Source: Sinohyriopsis cumingii (lineage: Eukaryota > Mollusca > Bivalvia > Unionida > Unionidae). Taken from it: 64,000 bases of DNA. Made by a program: the position numbers and the translations under genes. Below, piece by piece: positions 1 through 9,287 of this stretch. The first letter of the stretch is position 1. Each line of letters starts with the position of its first letter. A model generated the notes under the pieces. That model was not told where the DNA came from. It did not search any database and saw nothing but the letters and a program-made list of their open reading frames with translations. The stretch spans positions 31,093 through 95,092 of the forward strand of contig JAPYKE020000542.1 in the NCBI GenBank assembly GCA_028554795.2, written 5' to 3'.

Positions 1-975
1 TAACGTTTACTTCTCTTTCAGTTAGCTGCACTCCATCGTCAGCCAATGCAGTTCAGTAGCAAAGACACACTTAGCTAATAATTGACTTATTATTCGGTTT
101 AATATAATTCTTCCCAACACAGATTTATCATAACCAATCAAACCAACATGAACCTAAGAAATGTATAAACGGAGACGTATATACAAATAACAGATATCTT
201 AGGTTCTTACGGTAGGTATTGCTTCCATTATGGCTATTTACTTTTAGTTACGGCTTTTTATATTACTGAAGTTCTGCAACCGTTTGTCATGACTTTTCTA
301 GTGTTTTCAGTAGGTTACATATCAATAGCATGATTCATTACGAAAATGGCTTTAATATAATAAATTATGTAAGTGCAATCAGAAAGTTTCATTTGTACTG
401 CCATATTGTGCACACCTAATTCGATGATTCCTTTTAACACAAACCCCAAACCGTGCATGGTGCAAACCCCAACCTAAGCATTCGTTCACAGGAACCGTAT
501 GTAAATTTCCCTAACCTGCAGATGAAACACTGAATCAGTTTAATCATTTGACCGACCACATCTATGCCCCTTTGATCGAGTAGACTGATCACAACCCCAG
601 TTCATCATTAATCTGTATATTAACCTGGACCACAATTGTTTTCCATTATCTTGTATTTATATTTATTTATTTTGTTAGGAATAGAAATAGAAATCAAGGA
701 AATAGTTGAAAACCTTTGCGACAAATTAGGGAAGAAAGTTAACAAGCTAAATACTTGACAGAGAAGGATGACCATTCAAATATTAAGAGGATACAAATAT
801 ATATATGACAAAACGAAGACTAAAAATGAGTTTGGTGCTAAATTAACCACATATAAAAAGTAATAAATGTAAAATCCGTTTAAGAAAATTGGTTTGCAGT
901 ACTATGAACAGGTTCAAAATTTACTCGATAAAATTATGAAATATTTTTGAGAATTAAAAGTATCTTTTGTTCCAG
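1..975. other. AT-rich stretch without a supported gene (recurs in each copy)
   Basis: All frames are closed at short intervals and no RNA gene signature is seen. Small features only: a pyrimidine-rich tract ending in CAG at 9-20, a tract of T-rich sequence ending in TAG at 655-678 followed by purine-rich sequence with GAAATA-type repetition, and an (AT)n run near 798-806. The 21-bp segment at 212-232 is absent from copy 2. Confidence 0.6.
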
Positions 976-1191
976 ACTAAGTTATTTGCATAATTGGAAG
1001 TTGCCCCATTTCATGTCTAAAGCATACTGCGGACAAAACCACAAAAGTTCGTGCACTGAAGCTAGTTTGCCACGCTGTTCCATACCATTTTGTTTTCACC
1101 GCAGACAGATCCAAATTAGAATCGTACCTGAAATTAAATTCCAAGTTTCTGGAGATTACATTAAGCTGTCCTATGCATGTGTTCATGCAAT
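976..1191 (+). other. Candidate exon, 216 bp (recurs in each copy)
   Basis: The segment follows a pyrimidine-rich tract ending in CAG (963-975) and is followed at once by GTAAGT (1192-1197), a strong animal 5' splice-site match. Its length is a multiple of three. One plus-strand frame is open from 947 to 1195 (82 codons, Cys- and His-rich, with residues such as CSIPFCFHRR). A second plus frame is open from 981 to 1247, and a minus-strand frame is open at 977-1186, so the coding frame is ambiguous and none matches a family I know. It could be a fragment of a host gene captured in the unit, or chance. In the other copies it starts at 7660, 14365, 21070, 27775, 34480, 41185, 47890, 54595 and 61302. 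Confidence 0.25.
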
Positions 1192-1247
1192 GTAAGTTAG
1201 GGAATTCTTACTATGGCGGTTTGGGATTCGTATTACTTTATTTCTAG

Positions 1248-1651
1248 GTCAAAGCCTATATCACTCGTGACATTTTCTTATTTAGCACATAAGTCACATA
1301 GTTTCAGCAATAGTTTCAGCAACTCGTGGAATTATTAGCAGTAATAGTCCATGAAAGTGAAGTGACCTAAGCATGCAGCCAGAGCCAAATAGTGTCTTTG
1401 ACAAATTGTTTTTATTTTACTCGACTTGTATTGTCTGTAAATCCGCAACCGAATGGTTCTTTATCTGTGCTCCGAGTTGTCGATGATTTTACATTTCCGC
1501 TAATACTGTCCCAAATTTGGCTTCAATACTTATTTTATCTTTGATGGCCACCGAACAGAGTTGACTGGTAATGTCGAAACTACTGTGTGCCACTGCAAAC
1601 ATGTGTAAATAGACACATATTTGTGAATGTAATCTTACTGAAATTAATTTG
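1248..1651. other. Non-coding stretch between exon-like segment and core
   Basis: I see no supported gene here. A short direct duplication, TTTCAGCAA spaced by three bases, lies near 1301-1322. The stretch ends where the minus-strand coding remnant begins. Confidence 0.5.
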
Positions 1652-2411
1652 CTAGACAGAGATAATGGTTAGTGCCAATATAGCCAGGACTATAATTCCG
1701 TTTGGTACACCTATGATGGTTGCTGTTACACCATGACCAACAGTTGTTGCCGCCGCAACCCCAAAAATAGAATCTACCACTAAACACGCTCGATGGTATT
1801 TCATTATGAACGCTCTTCTCTTTGTGATTGCAAGTCGCTGCTGTTTCTCCGTTTTAATTTTTTTCGCACATCGTACGATTGATGGTCCTGTTATGCAATC
1901 ATAGAAAATATCTTCCAGGGGAATATTACAATTTCAGGAACCAGCACAAGCGTACCCGTGAATAAAAATGCATCTCGGCAACACATCTCCTAAACAACTG
2001 CAGATATTTGAATAAAAAGTAAGAAATTCGGTACAGATAATCGTGTTGGGAAATCTGCAAACGAGTGTGCATTTTTTCAAGCTGGTCCATATACGATCAT
2101 AAATTGTGACTGCACGTGTACTTTCATTGGCATCTATGTAGCCAAGCAAAAATATCTTCTGTGGATTCATGCTGGCTATTTAATCGCAAAGAAACTTCAG
2201 TCATTCCTTAGCTGTCAAATACCTTTTGCTAGGCTCTTGGTGATCATATCGCTCTGTAAGCTGAGACGCAATATACACGTTTCTTGGTGCGGTACGACCA
2301 TGTGACGTACTTTAAATTGAGACACAGTGGCACTTGGTGGAAGTGCATCTGTGGTCAACGCGAGAAACGACAGCGTAAAGATTAAAAAAATCGATGATTT
2401 TTTTCCGTCAT
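1652..2411 (-). pseudogene. Membrane-protein-like coding remnant, copy 1 (fossil)
   Basis: Reading right to left, the block begins with a hydrophobic stretch resembling a signal peptide, continues into a Cys-containing middle part, and ends in a long hydrophobic stretch rich in Ala, Ile, Val and Thr near 1652-1760. This order would suit a secreted or envelope-type protein with a C-terminal membrane anchor. The longest intact open segment is 1934-2170 (78 codons), with eight Cys. The block is broken in a few places and cannot make one protein as it stands. It sits divergently to the plus-strand remnants, which suggests both come from one compact element. I do not recognise the family; a virus-like or other membrane-protein-bearing DNA element is an inference from layout only. 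Confidence 0.4.
1934..2170 (-). pseudogene. Intact 78-codon segment of the membrane-protein-like remnant
   Basis: This is the longest open segment in the minus-strand block. It starts MNPQKIFLLGY, carries eight Cys in its second half and several hydrophobic patches, and has no motif I can name. It is present with the same sequence at 8618, 15323, 22028, 28733, 35438, 42143, 48848, 55553 and 62260. It is more likely an internal part of a longer dead gene than a gene in its own right. Confidence 0.3.
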
Positions 2412-2520
2412 TGACTTATCCGCGCAAGAAACACGGGCGTTGAAGCAGTTCCCGACTGAATAAACGATTTAAAAATCAACGTTTTTTTCCCGTCAGTGAC
2501 TGCTCCGCGCAAACAACATC
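2383..2520. promoter_or_regulatory. Divergent spacer with two related repeats and a hairpin
   Basis: Two imperfect direct repeats, 2383-2434 and 2469-2520, lie 85 bp apart. Both consist of an A run, a short core, a T run, then CCGTCA-TGACT and CCGCGCAA. The first begins with a perfect inverted repeat: AAAAAAATC (2384-2392), a 3-base loop, GATTTTTTT (2396-2404). The second has the shorter palindrome GATTT-AA-AAATC (2466-2477). They lie at and just beyond the start side of the minus-strand remnant and before the plus-strand remnants, where a shared control region would be expected. Regulatory function is inferred. The hairpin recurs at 9068, 15773, 22478, 29183, 35888, 42593, 49298, 56003 and 62710. 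Confidence 0.35.
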
Positions 2521-2603
2521 GAAACCATCCAAACTTTGTGATATAATTCAGTTCATGCGCTAATGATTAGAAAAGCCCTGCTGGATTAAGAAAAACTCAT
2601 CTA

Positions 2604-2801
2604 TTGTTGAATATGATTTTACGATGGATGAAGTGGGATCGATTGCACGTGATTGCGCTCTCGACAGATGATCAGTCGTGTTATGATGGTCTCAAAGACT
2701 TCTATAAAGCCTTGAGTGATAAAGCTTCATCGTCGTTGAGTGGCACCACCACTGCTGATTTCATTTTCACCATTGACGAAACACCTACAGCTGACGATTA
2801 A
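2604..2801 (+). pseudogene. 65-codon open segment with acidic C-terminal end
   Basis: The open segment reads from MLNMILRWMKW to an end rich in Thr, Asp and Glu (…IDETPTADD). The final part has a composition typical of a genuine protein C-terminus; the first part is less convincing. No motif was recognised. A C/G difference between copies at 2720 is synonymous in this frame. It recurs at the same offset in every copy, including copy 10 (62930-63127). Confidence 0.3.
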
Positions 2802-3224
2802 GATTCAAGTCACCTATTCAGTCCCTCGCAACTACTTTCACGAGGTCGGCACAAACACACTGATAAAATCTATTTAACTCAACGATACGCACATATGCCT
2901 TAAGTAATCGCAATCCGTGTCATATATTAATGATATGTCGTGGCATTGGCCTTGCAAAAATCCATTGGTGTTTTTGATGTGCCGCTATCCATTCGTCGGA
3001 TAGTTTTCTCGCTATCGACTTGACCGTCGCGAGGGAAAATATCCTGCTCATTTCGATGCGACCATTAATTGATTTGTCATATAATAGAAGGCCGCAAAAG
3101 AGTCAAAGATACTTTGCAGCCACAACAAACTGCACGAGCAGATCTCACAGCAGGTTTTGAACAAACATTTTGCCCCGCTGATTGAACTGAAAAAGAAAAT
3201 TGCCGAAGCGCAACTGTACAATAT

Positions 3225-3614
3225 GTGGCAGCCCTAAATGGAAAAGAAGAAGAACCGAGTCCAGTTCATAAAATAGCGAAACAAAACAAGGATATCAAGA
3301 AAGCAGCAACAGCAACTGCAGAGACTATTGGATACTTGTTAGCGGCTATTGTGGAAGTAAAGATGTGGAAATTGGAAAAGCCGTTGGTAGACTTTAGAAT
3401 GGCAGTTGACATGATGCCATACGCGACACCCGAGTACAAGTCGCAAAAGCAAATACCGGTTCAATACTTTAAAGAAGTATCTCTTGATGCGATTTTTGAA
3501 AATTCTAGACTTGTCTCTCTTAAGAGACCAATCAACTGGAAGGATTACATAATAATATACCAACACAAACATACAATACACAATTTATTGATGAACAGTG
3601 GACTCATTTTATAG
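3225..3614 (+). pseudogene. Largest open segment of the unit, 129 codons, unrecognised
   Basis: The frame is open from about 3186, but the first ATG in it comes only well inside (near 3363); the listed start is GTG, which animals would not normally use. Residues 1-30 are Lys/Glu-rich, residues 25-50 form an Ala-rich, probably helical stretch (ATATAETIGYLLAAIVEV), and the middle carries MMPYATPEYKSQ. The last 20 or so residues (IIIYQHKHTIHN…) look less natural than the rest. No family was recognised. Neighbours are collinear remnants, so this is best read as part of the fossil element. Starts in other copies are 9909 (one conservative change, Asn to Ser), 16614, 23319, 30024, 36729, 43434, 50139 and 56845; copy 10 holds a disrupted version. 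Confidence 0.35.
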
Positions 3615-4088
3615 AACGTATAAACCATTTTAAAGACGAAAAACTAGAAAAGGTGAAACAGTATGGAGAGAACATATGACACTGCACGTATCCCAACAGG
3701 AATTGCCAAGACAACGACGACTTAAGAGTCCACTCTCATGAACATGCCGTAGAGAAAGAAATAAACAACATTAGCGTACATTTGAGGACCTTTGACAACA
3801 GCAACAAAAACGCGCAGAAGGTATACTCCCAAAACGTGAAGCACGTGTACTCCAAAGCGAACGGTTAGCTATACCTACGTGTGCAGAAACATCAGAAAAT
3901 CAACAACATGCATTCGAGGACCAACATAAAGAAAACCTTTACAATGCAGCAATAAAGGCGTGAAGCACGTCTAATTTGAAGCGAAGAACAATAAGGAAAG
4001 GAAACGGAAAAGAACCCACAAACATTTTCCAATGTGGATGTAGAAAGAACATGCACCTCACTTTCCCACCAGAGAAAGAATTATCCGA

Positions 4089-4355
4089 ATGACTAGGCAA
4101 AAAAATAAGAAAGTGATGCCACCAAAAAGGGACAAAATGGAGGAGGCCTTGTTGGGCTCGAACGAACTCACGGATAGATTGAAACACATGTGCGATCAGT
4201 TCGTGCGGGAGACAACGCACACGAAGTCAATAATGAAGCTGCATCAATTTGCCAATGAAATCTTGGATATAAAAAAAAAACATATCGCGCGTTTATGCAA
4301 GAACAGCGATGTATACGATAAACTTCATTCGTACATCACCGATGATGTGTTCTGA
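4089..4355 (+). pseudogene. 88-codon basic, helix-rich open segment, unrecognised
   Basis: It starts MTRQKNKKVMPPKRDKM, a strongly basic head, then continues as charged amphipathic helix-like sequence with His and Lys clusters (IKKKHIARLCKNSDVYDKL). It has an ATG start and natural composition, so it is a fair candidate for one end of an ancient gene, for example a nucleic-acid-binding or structural protein; that role is a guess from charge. Full-length open versions occur in copies 1, 2, 4, 6, 7 and 9. Confidence 0.3.
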
Positions 4356-4742
4356 GACAACTGAGACGCAGTGTATGCTACCCAAATCTATGATACGATG
4401 CAACAGGATGTTGTAAATTCAATCAAAAGTATTACCTCGATGATTACAATCTCATCTATTAAAACTTCGTGTGACATTTTCTACAACTGCTACCGCTGAT
4501 GAATCGCGCACACTTGATAGAACGATTTTATTACAGTTGGTATACGGTTGGTATATTATCCGATCACACCCGTTTGGTTGTCTGCCGGTCAACAACGACT
4601 GTCTGATTCGGTGATTGCAAATCAGGCAACGGAAAGTGAATTACTGTTGAGTAGTGAGTATAGTAGAGTGGCAATGGCGGTTTTCTCGGTCGCTGTATGA
4701 CTGGCTGCTTGCTTGGGCCACTTTTCTTTTATGGATTATTAA

Positions 4743-5537
4743 CGCACGGGTGAAACAAAGTATGAGGCTTGCCTAATAAAAAAGAAAGGTTATGGAAGAT
4801 AGAAGGTGTGACCTAGAAAATGATTTTTTTTTTTTAAAATTCCAAGCCATCATATTAACACTACTGTCCTTAATCAGGAAGTTGATATATTGTTTCTGGC
4901 AAACCAATCAAATGTATCTATCAAAGAAAGGTTTTGCTGATATAGAACTAGGAGATCTTTGCTGAAACTTAAGCTGGAATCAAGCATCAAGGAAATGGTT
5001 AAAACATCCCGAGGGTTTCTTTGGAAAATCCTAAACTTGTTTTCAGTAATAACATAAGTCTCAATTCTGCAATTTAAATAGTAGATAGTAATAGTCAACC
5101 TTTGTATTATGTGTAGCTCTCAAGAAGATCCCAATGTTATCAAAATGTAATGGGCTAAATGATTTAGAAATTTAGTGAAATTACAACCAAGACATACCTT
5201 ATGGAATTTTTAAGTATCAGTTTGATAAAAACAAACATCCCCCCTAAATATTATCTTTAAATATGCCAGCTGCTTTTAAATATGTCATTTAGTTTACAAT
5301 AATTTAGCAAACAATAATATTTTGAAAACGTTTCATATTCATTCATATTTTATATTCCTTGAAACTTACTGGTTTTTGTTGCCTTTCCAATCCCGACATT
5401 ACGAATCTGTATTATCACTCAGATAAGCTATGGTTCAGGATTTATTTGCTATTTACACTGCATATACAATACTTATTGGTGGTCGATAGCATGCAATATT
5501 TACTTAATCAAGGAATATGTTATGGACATCGTGCCAG
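4743..5537. other. AT-rich stretch without a supported gene
   Basis: It contains the variable T run at 4824-4835 (12 T in most copies, 10 T in copies 3, 5 and 8). TTTAAATATG is repeated near 5249 and 5275, and ATTCAT/TTCATATT short repetition lies around 5333-5350. Open frames here (for instance 5359-5541) lack an ATG start or look like AT-rich chance frames. The stretch ends at a CAG|GTAACA splice-donor-like site. Confidence 0.5.
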
Positions 5538-5654
5538 GTAACACACATTTAATCGGTGTCCCTTAAAGAGTTGATTTAATGAGTGTTCATACATACTAGC
5601 CTTTGCAAACAAAATATACACAAACAGGATTAAAACAACTCTGCTTTCTTTCAG
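5538..5654 (+). other. Possible 117-bp intron (recurs in each copy)
   Basis: GTAACA after CAG at 5538 is a good 5' splice-site match. A pyrimidine tract ending CTTTCTTTCAG at 5654 is a good 3' site. The interval has the size and AT-richness of a small animal intron. The acceptor is followed directly by GTGAGG, itself donor-like. The flanking sequence shows no convincing open frame, so if it is spliced the transcript is probably non-coding. It recurs at the same offset in copies 2 to 9. Confidence 0.2.
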
Positions 5655-6705
5655 GTGAGGATTAAAGAGTGGTGTTAAAATGTGTGCAATGAAAACATTT
5701 TTTTGCAACTTTGTGCTGCTATTTTAGGAAAATTTACTTGAAATAGTTTTAACAATTAGTGGTGTTAACAATTATGTTAAAGACTAGTGACAACGTCCAA
5801 GATGACTCCATGTTTTCATTTGCCACAAATGAATCTCTCACCAGGATTATCAAACTATACATTATTCTCAATACACACCAAAATAGCGACAGTGAATTTA
5901 ATTGTATATAAAGGTCAAACATCACGATTTTAATTAATTGAACATGCATAACATCGGTACACCTGAGACACACATTTGTCTACCTATAATGCAGACATGG
6001 TATAATCCCAATTCAATCATTCGCTTTATCGTTGAACCCGCGCTACACGTTTCTATTCATTCACACGTAGTATAACGTTACCTAGATCATCCATTTGAAA
6101 TGATAACTCGAACGACACGTACGTCTCCAGTTGTACAGATATCTATCACGTTATTTCAGTTTTATGCTGTATATAATAAACAGAACCACATATGTGTCCC
6201 CTGATCATGCAGATTTGTTATAACATTAACTAGGTGATCTCTGTTATAGTTAACATTCCATATGCAACATCCCTATCCTGCAGACTTTAGAATAAGAGAA
6301 TAAGAGAACTGCTGTTTCCCGAATTTCCGAATATCAAAAAGATTTTCCTGCCAGTATGAATCCGATACGCAATTCTTAATGGCAGTAGTGTTATTACCGC
6401 TCAAAACCTATGTGACAAATATTGAGTTATTGTCCCGACTGAGATAGTTGGAAGAAAATTAACAGAGAAAGAAGGAATATTTGTAAATTCATTCTTGTTT
6501 TGCTGGTGTCTTGTCTGAAAATGTATTCATGAAAATCGTTAGATTTTGAACTGGTGAAATTATCATGTATCACATATGTTTTTTTAACTAGAGATGTAGC
6601 TGTTAAAGTCAGAAAATCTGTGCAAATTCTGTTTACGAATAATGCTGACTTGGTTTTACCATGTTGCTATTTAATGTTGTTTCCAAGGATCAAATATTAG
6701 ACAGA
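5655..6705. other. AT-rich stretch without a supported gene
   Basis: No supported gene or RNA is seen. It contains a related pair GTGGTGTTAA near 5671 and 5760, an imperfect tandem AGAATAAG/AGAATAAG near 6290-6306, and the copy-diagnostic A/G site at 6262. Minus-strand open frames at 5749-5973 and 5520-5708 are hydrophobic, AT-driven and lack family features. Confidence 0.5.
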
Positions 6706-8335
6706 TAACGTTTACTTCTCTTTCAGTTAGCTGCACTCCATCGTCAGCCAATGCAGTTCAGTAGCAAAGACACACTTAGCTAATAATTGACTTATTATTC
6801 GGTTTAATATAATTCTTCCCAACACAGATTTATCATAACCAATCAAACCAACATGAACCTAAGAAATGTATAAACGGAGACGTATATACAAATAACAGAT
6901 ATCTTAGGTTCTTACGGCTATTTACTTTTAGTTACGGCTTTTTATATTACTGAAGTTCTGCAACCGTTTGTCATGACTTTTCTAGTGTTTTCAGTAGGTT
7001 ACATATCAATAGCATGATTCATTACGAAAATGGCTTTAATATAATAAATTATGTAAGTGCAATCAGAAAGTTTCATTTGTACTGCCATATTGTGCACACC
7101 TAATTCGATGATTCCTTTTAACACAAACCCCAAACCGTGCATGGTGCAAACCCCAACCTAAGCATTCGTTCACAGGAACCGTATGTAAATTTCCCTAACC
7201 TGCAGATGAAACACTGAATCAGCTTAATCATTTGACCGACCACATCTATGCCCCTTTGATCGAGTAGACTGATCACAACCCCAGTTCATCATTAATCTGT
7301 ATATTAACCTGGACCACAATTGTTTTCCATTATCTTGTATTTATATTTATTTATTTTGTTAGGAATAGAAATAGAAATCAAGGAAATAGTTGAAAACCTT
7401 TGCGACAAATTAGGGAAGAAAGTTAACAAGCTAAATACTTGACAGAGAAGGATGACCATTCAAATATTAAGAGGATACAAATATATATATGACAAAACGA
7501 AGACTAAAAATGAGTTTGGTGCTAAATTAACCACATATAAAAAGTAATAAATGTAAAATCCGTTTAAGAAAATTGGTTTGCAGTACTATGAACAGGTTCA
7601 AAATTTACTCGATAAAATTATGAAATATTTTTGAGAATTAAAAGTATCTTTTGTTCCAGACTAAGTTATTTGCATAATTGGAAGTTGCCCCATTTCATGT
7701 CTAAAGCATACTGCGGACAAAACCACAAAAGTTCGTGCACTGAAGCTAGTTTGCCACGCTGTTCCATACCATTTTGTTTTCACCGCAGACAGATCCAAAT
7801 TAGAATCGTACCTGAAATTAAATTCCAAGTTTCTGGAGATTACATTAAGCTGTCCTATGCATGTGTTCATGCAATGTAAGTTAGGGAATTCTTACTATGG
7901 CGGTTTGGGATTCGTATTACTTTATTTCTAGGTCAAAGCCTATATCACTCGTGACATTTTCTTATTTAGCACATAAGTCACATAGTTTCAGCAATAGTTT
8001 CAGCAACTCGTGGAATTATTAGCAGTAATAGTCCATGAAAGTGAAGTGACCTAAGCATGCAGCCAGAGCCAAATAGTGTCTTTGACAAATTGTTTTTATT
8101 TTACTCGACTTGTATTGTCTGTAAATCCGCAACCGAATGGTTCTTTATCTGTGCTCCGAGTTGTCGATGATTTTACATTTCCGCTAATACTGTCCCAAAT
8201 TTGGCTTCAATACTTATTTTATCTTTGATGGCCACCGAACAGAGTTGACTGGTAATGTCGAAACTACTGTGTGCCACTGCAAACATGTGTAAATAGACAC
8301 ATATTTGTGAATGTAATCTTACTGAAATTAATTTG

Positions 8336-9095
8336 CTAGACAGAGATAATGGTTAGTGCCAATATAGCCAGGACTATAATTCCGTTTGGTACACCTATGA
8401 TGGTTGCTGTTACACCATGACCAACAGTTGTTGCCGCCGCAACCCCAAAAATAGAATCTACCACTAAACACGCTCGATGGTATTTCATTATGAACGCTCT
8501 TCTCTTTGTGATTGCAAGTCGCTGCTGTTTCTCCGTTTTAATTTTTTTCGCACATCGTACGATTGATGGTCCTGTTATGCAATCATAGAAAATATCTTCC
8601 AGGGGAATATTACAATTTCAGGAACCAGCACAAGCGTACCCGTGAATAAAAATGCATCTCGGCAACACATCTCCTAAACAACTGCAGATATTTGAATAAA
8701 AAGTAAGAAATTCGGTACAGATAATCGTGTTGGGAAATCTGCAAACGAGTGTGCATTTTTTCAAGCTGGTCCATATACGATCATAAATTGTGACTGCACG
8801 TGTACTTTCATTGGCATCTATGTAGCCAAGCAAAAATATCTTCTGTGGATTCATGCTGGCTATTTAATCGCAAAGAAACTTCAGTCATTCCTTAGCTGTC
8901 AAATACCTTTTGCTAGGCTCTTGGTGATCATATCGCTCTGTAAGCTGAGACGCAATATACACGTTTCTTGGTGCGGTACGACCATGTGACGTACTTTAAA
9001 TTGAGACACAGTGGCACTTGGTGGAAGTGCATCTGTGGTCAACGCGAGAAACGACAGCGTAAAGATTAAAAAAATCGATGATTTTTTTCCGTCAT
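8336..9095 (-). pseudogene. Membrane-protein-like remnant, copy 2 (fossil)
   Basis: Counterpart of the copy-1 block; I saw no copy-specific change in it. Confidence 0.4.
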
Positions 9096-9287
9096 TGACT
9101 TATCCGCGCAAGAAACACGGGCGTTGAAGCAGTTCCCGACTGAATAAACGATTTAAAAATCAACGTTTTTTTCCCGTCAGTGACTGCTCCGCGCAAACAA
9201 CATCGAAACCATCCAAACTTTGTGATATAATTCAGTTCATGCGCTAATGATTAGAAAAGCCCTGCTGGATTAAGAAAAACTCATCTA

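Larger units (their letters stand above)
2604..4742 (+). pseudogene. Plus-strand multi-gene coding remnant, copy 1 (fossil)
   Basis: This is a roughly 2.1-kb block, less AT-rich than its surroundings, with a succession of protein-like open segments on the plus strand. In order: a short segment with an acidic Thr-rich end (2604-2801); a helix-prone Lys/Gln/Leu-rich stretch around 3110-3240; the largest open segment (3225-3614); an Arg/Glu/Gln-rich stretch around 3790-4080; a very basic segment (4089-4355); and a Ser/Thr/Val-rich stretch with hydrophobic patches to about 4742. It is broken in many places (of the order of ten or more) and no part is a complete recognisable gene. The layout of several small collinear genes beside a divergent membrane-protein remnant suggests a piece of a virus-like or large mobile DNA element. 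No hallmark enzyme (polymerase, integrase, ATPase, protease, reverse transcriptase) is seen, so the family is unassigned. Confidence 0.4.
1..6705 (+). repeat. Repeat copy 1 (6,705 bp), reference copy
   Basis: This copy is the coordinate reference for the unit. It has the majority base at most variable sites. It carries C at position 2720 (shared with copies 2, 7 and 10), C at the site near 3747 (shared only with copy 2) and a private A near 4020 where the other copies have G. The long T run at 4824-4835 has 12 T. Confidence 0.98.

Noticed and set aside
977-1186. Minus-strand 69-codon frame read as a DNA-transposase fragment (piggyBac-like impression)
   Set aside because: The resemblance rests on a few residues only, with no catalytic motif, and the same interval is also open in two plus-strand frames.
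3339-3581. Minus-strand 80-codon frame and its copies
   Set aside because: It lies opposite the largest plus-strand open segment, is rich in Tyr, Phe and Leu in the manner of an antisense shadow, and has no features of its own.
3225-3614. Functional 129-codon gene
   Set aside because: There is no ATG at a plausible start, the family is unrecognised, and the surrounding block is degraded, so it is kept only as a fossil segment.
3939-4220. Minus-strand 93/94-codon frame and its copies
   Set aside because: It is antisense to the Arg/Glu-rich and basic plus-strand remnants; its Phe/His/Pro composition is the complement of Lys/Glu-rich coding.
4874-5098. Minus-strand 74-codon frame and its copies
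   Set aside because: It lies in AT-rich sequence without neighbours, motif or natural composition; a chance frame is likely.
5359-5541. Plus-strand 60-codon frame
   Set aside because: The start is TTG, not ATG, and the frame is hydrophobic and AT-driven. The region is better described by its splice-like signals.
5749-5973. Minus-strand 74-codon hydrophobic frame
   Set aside because: It is AT-rich with no conserved features; membrane-like character follows from T-rich codons.
1-6705. LTR retroelement or LINE as the unit
   Set aside because: No terminal repeats, primer-binding site, poly-A tail or reverse-transcriptase signature was seen in the unit.
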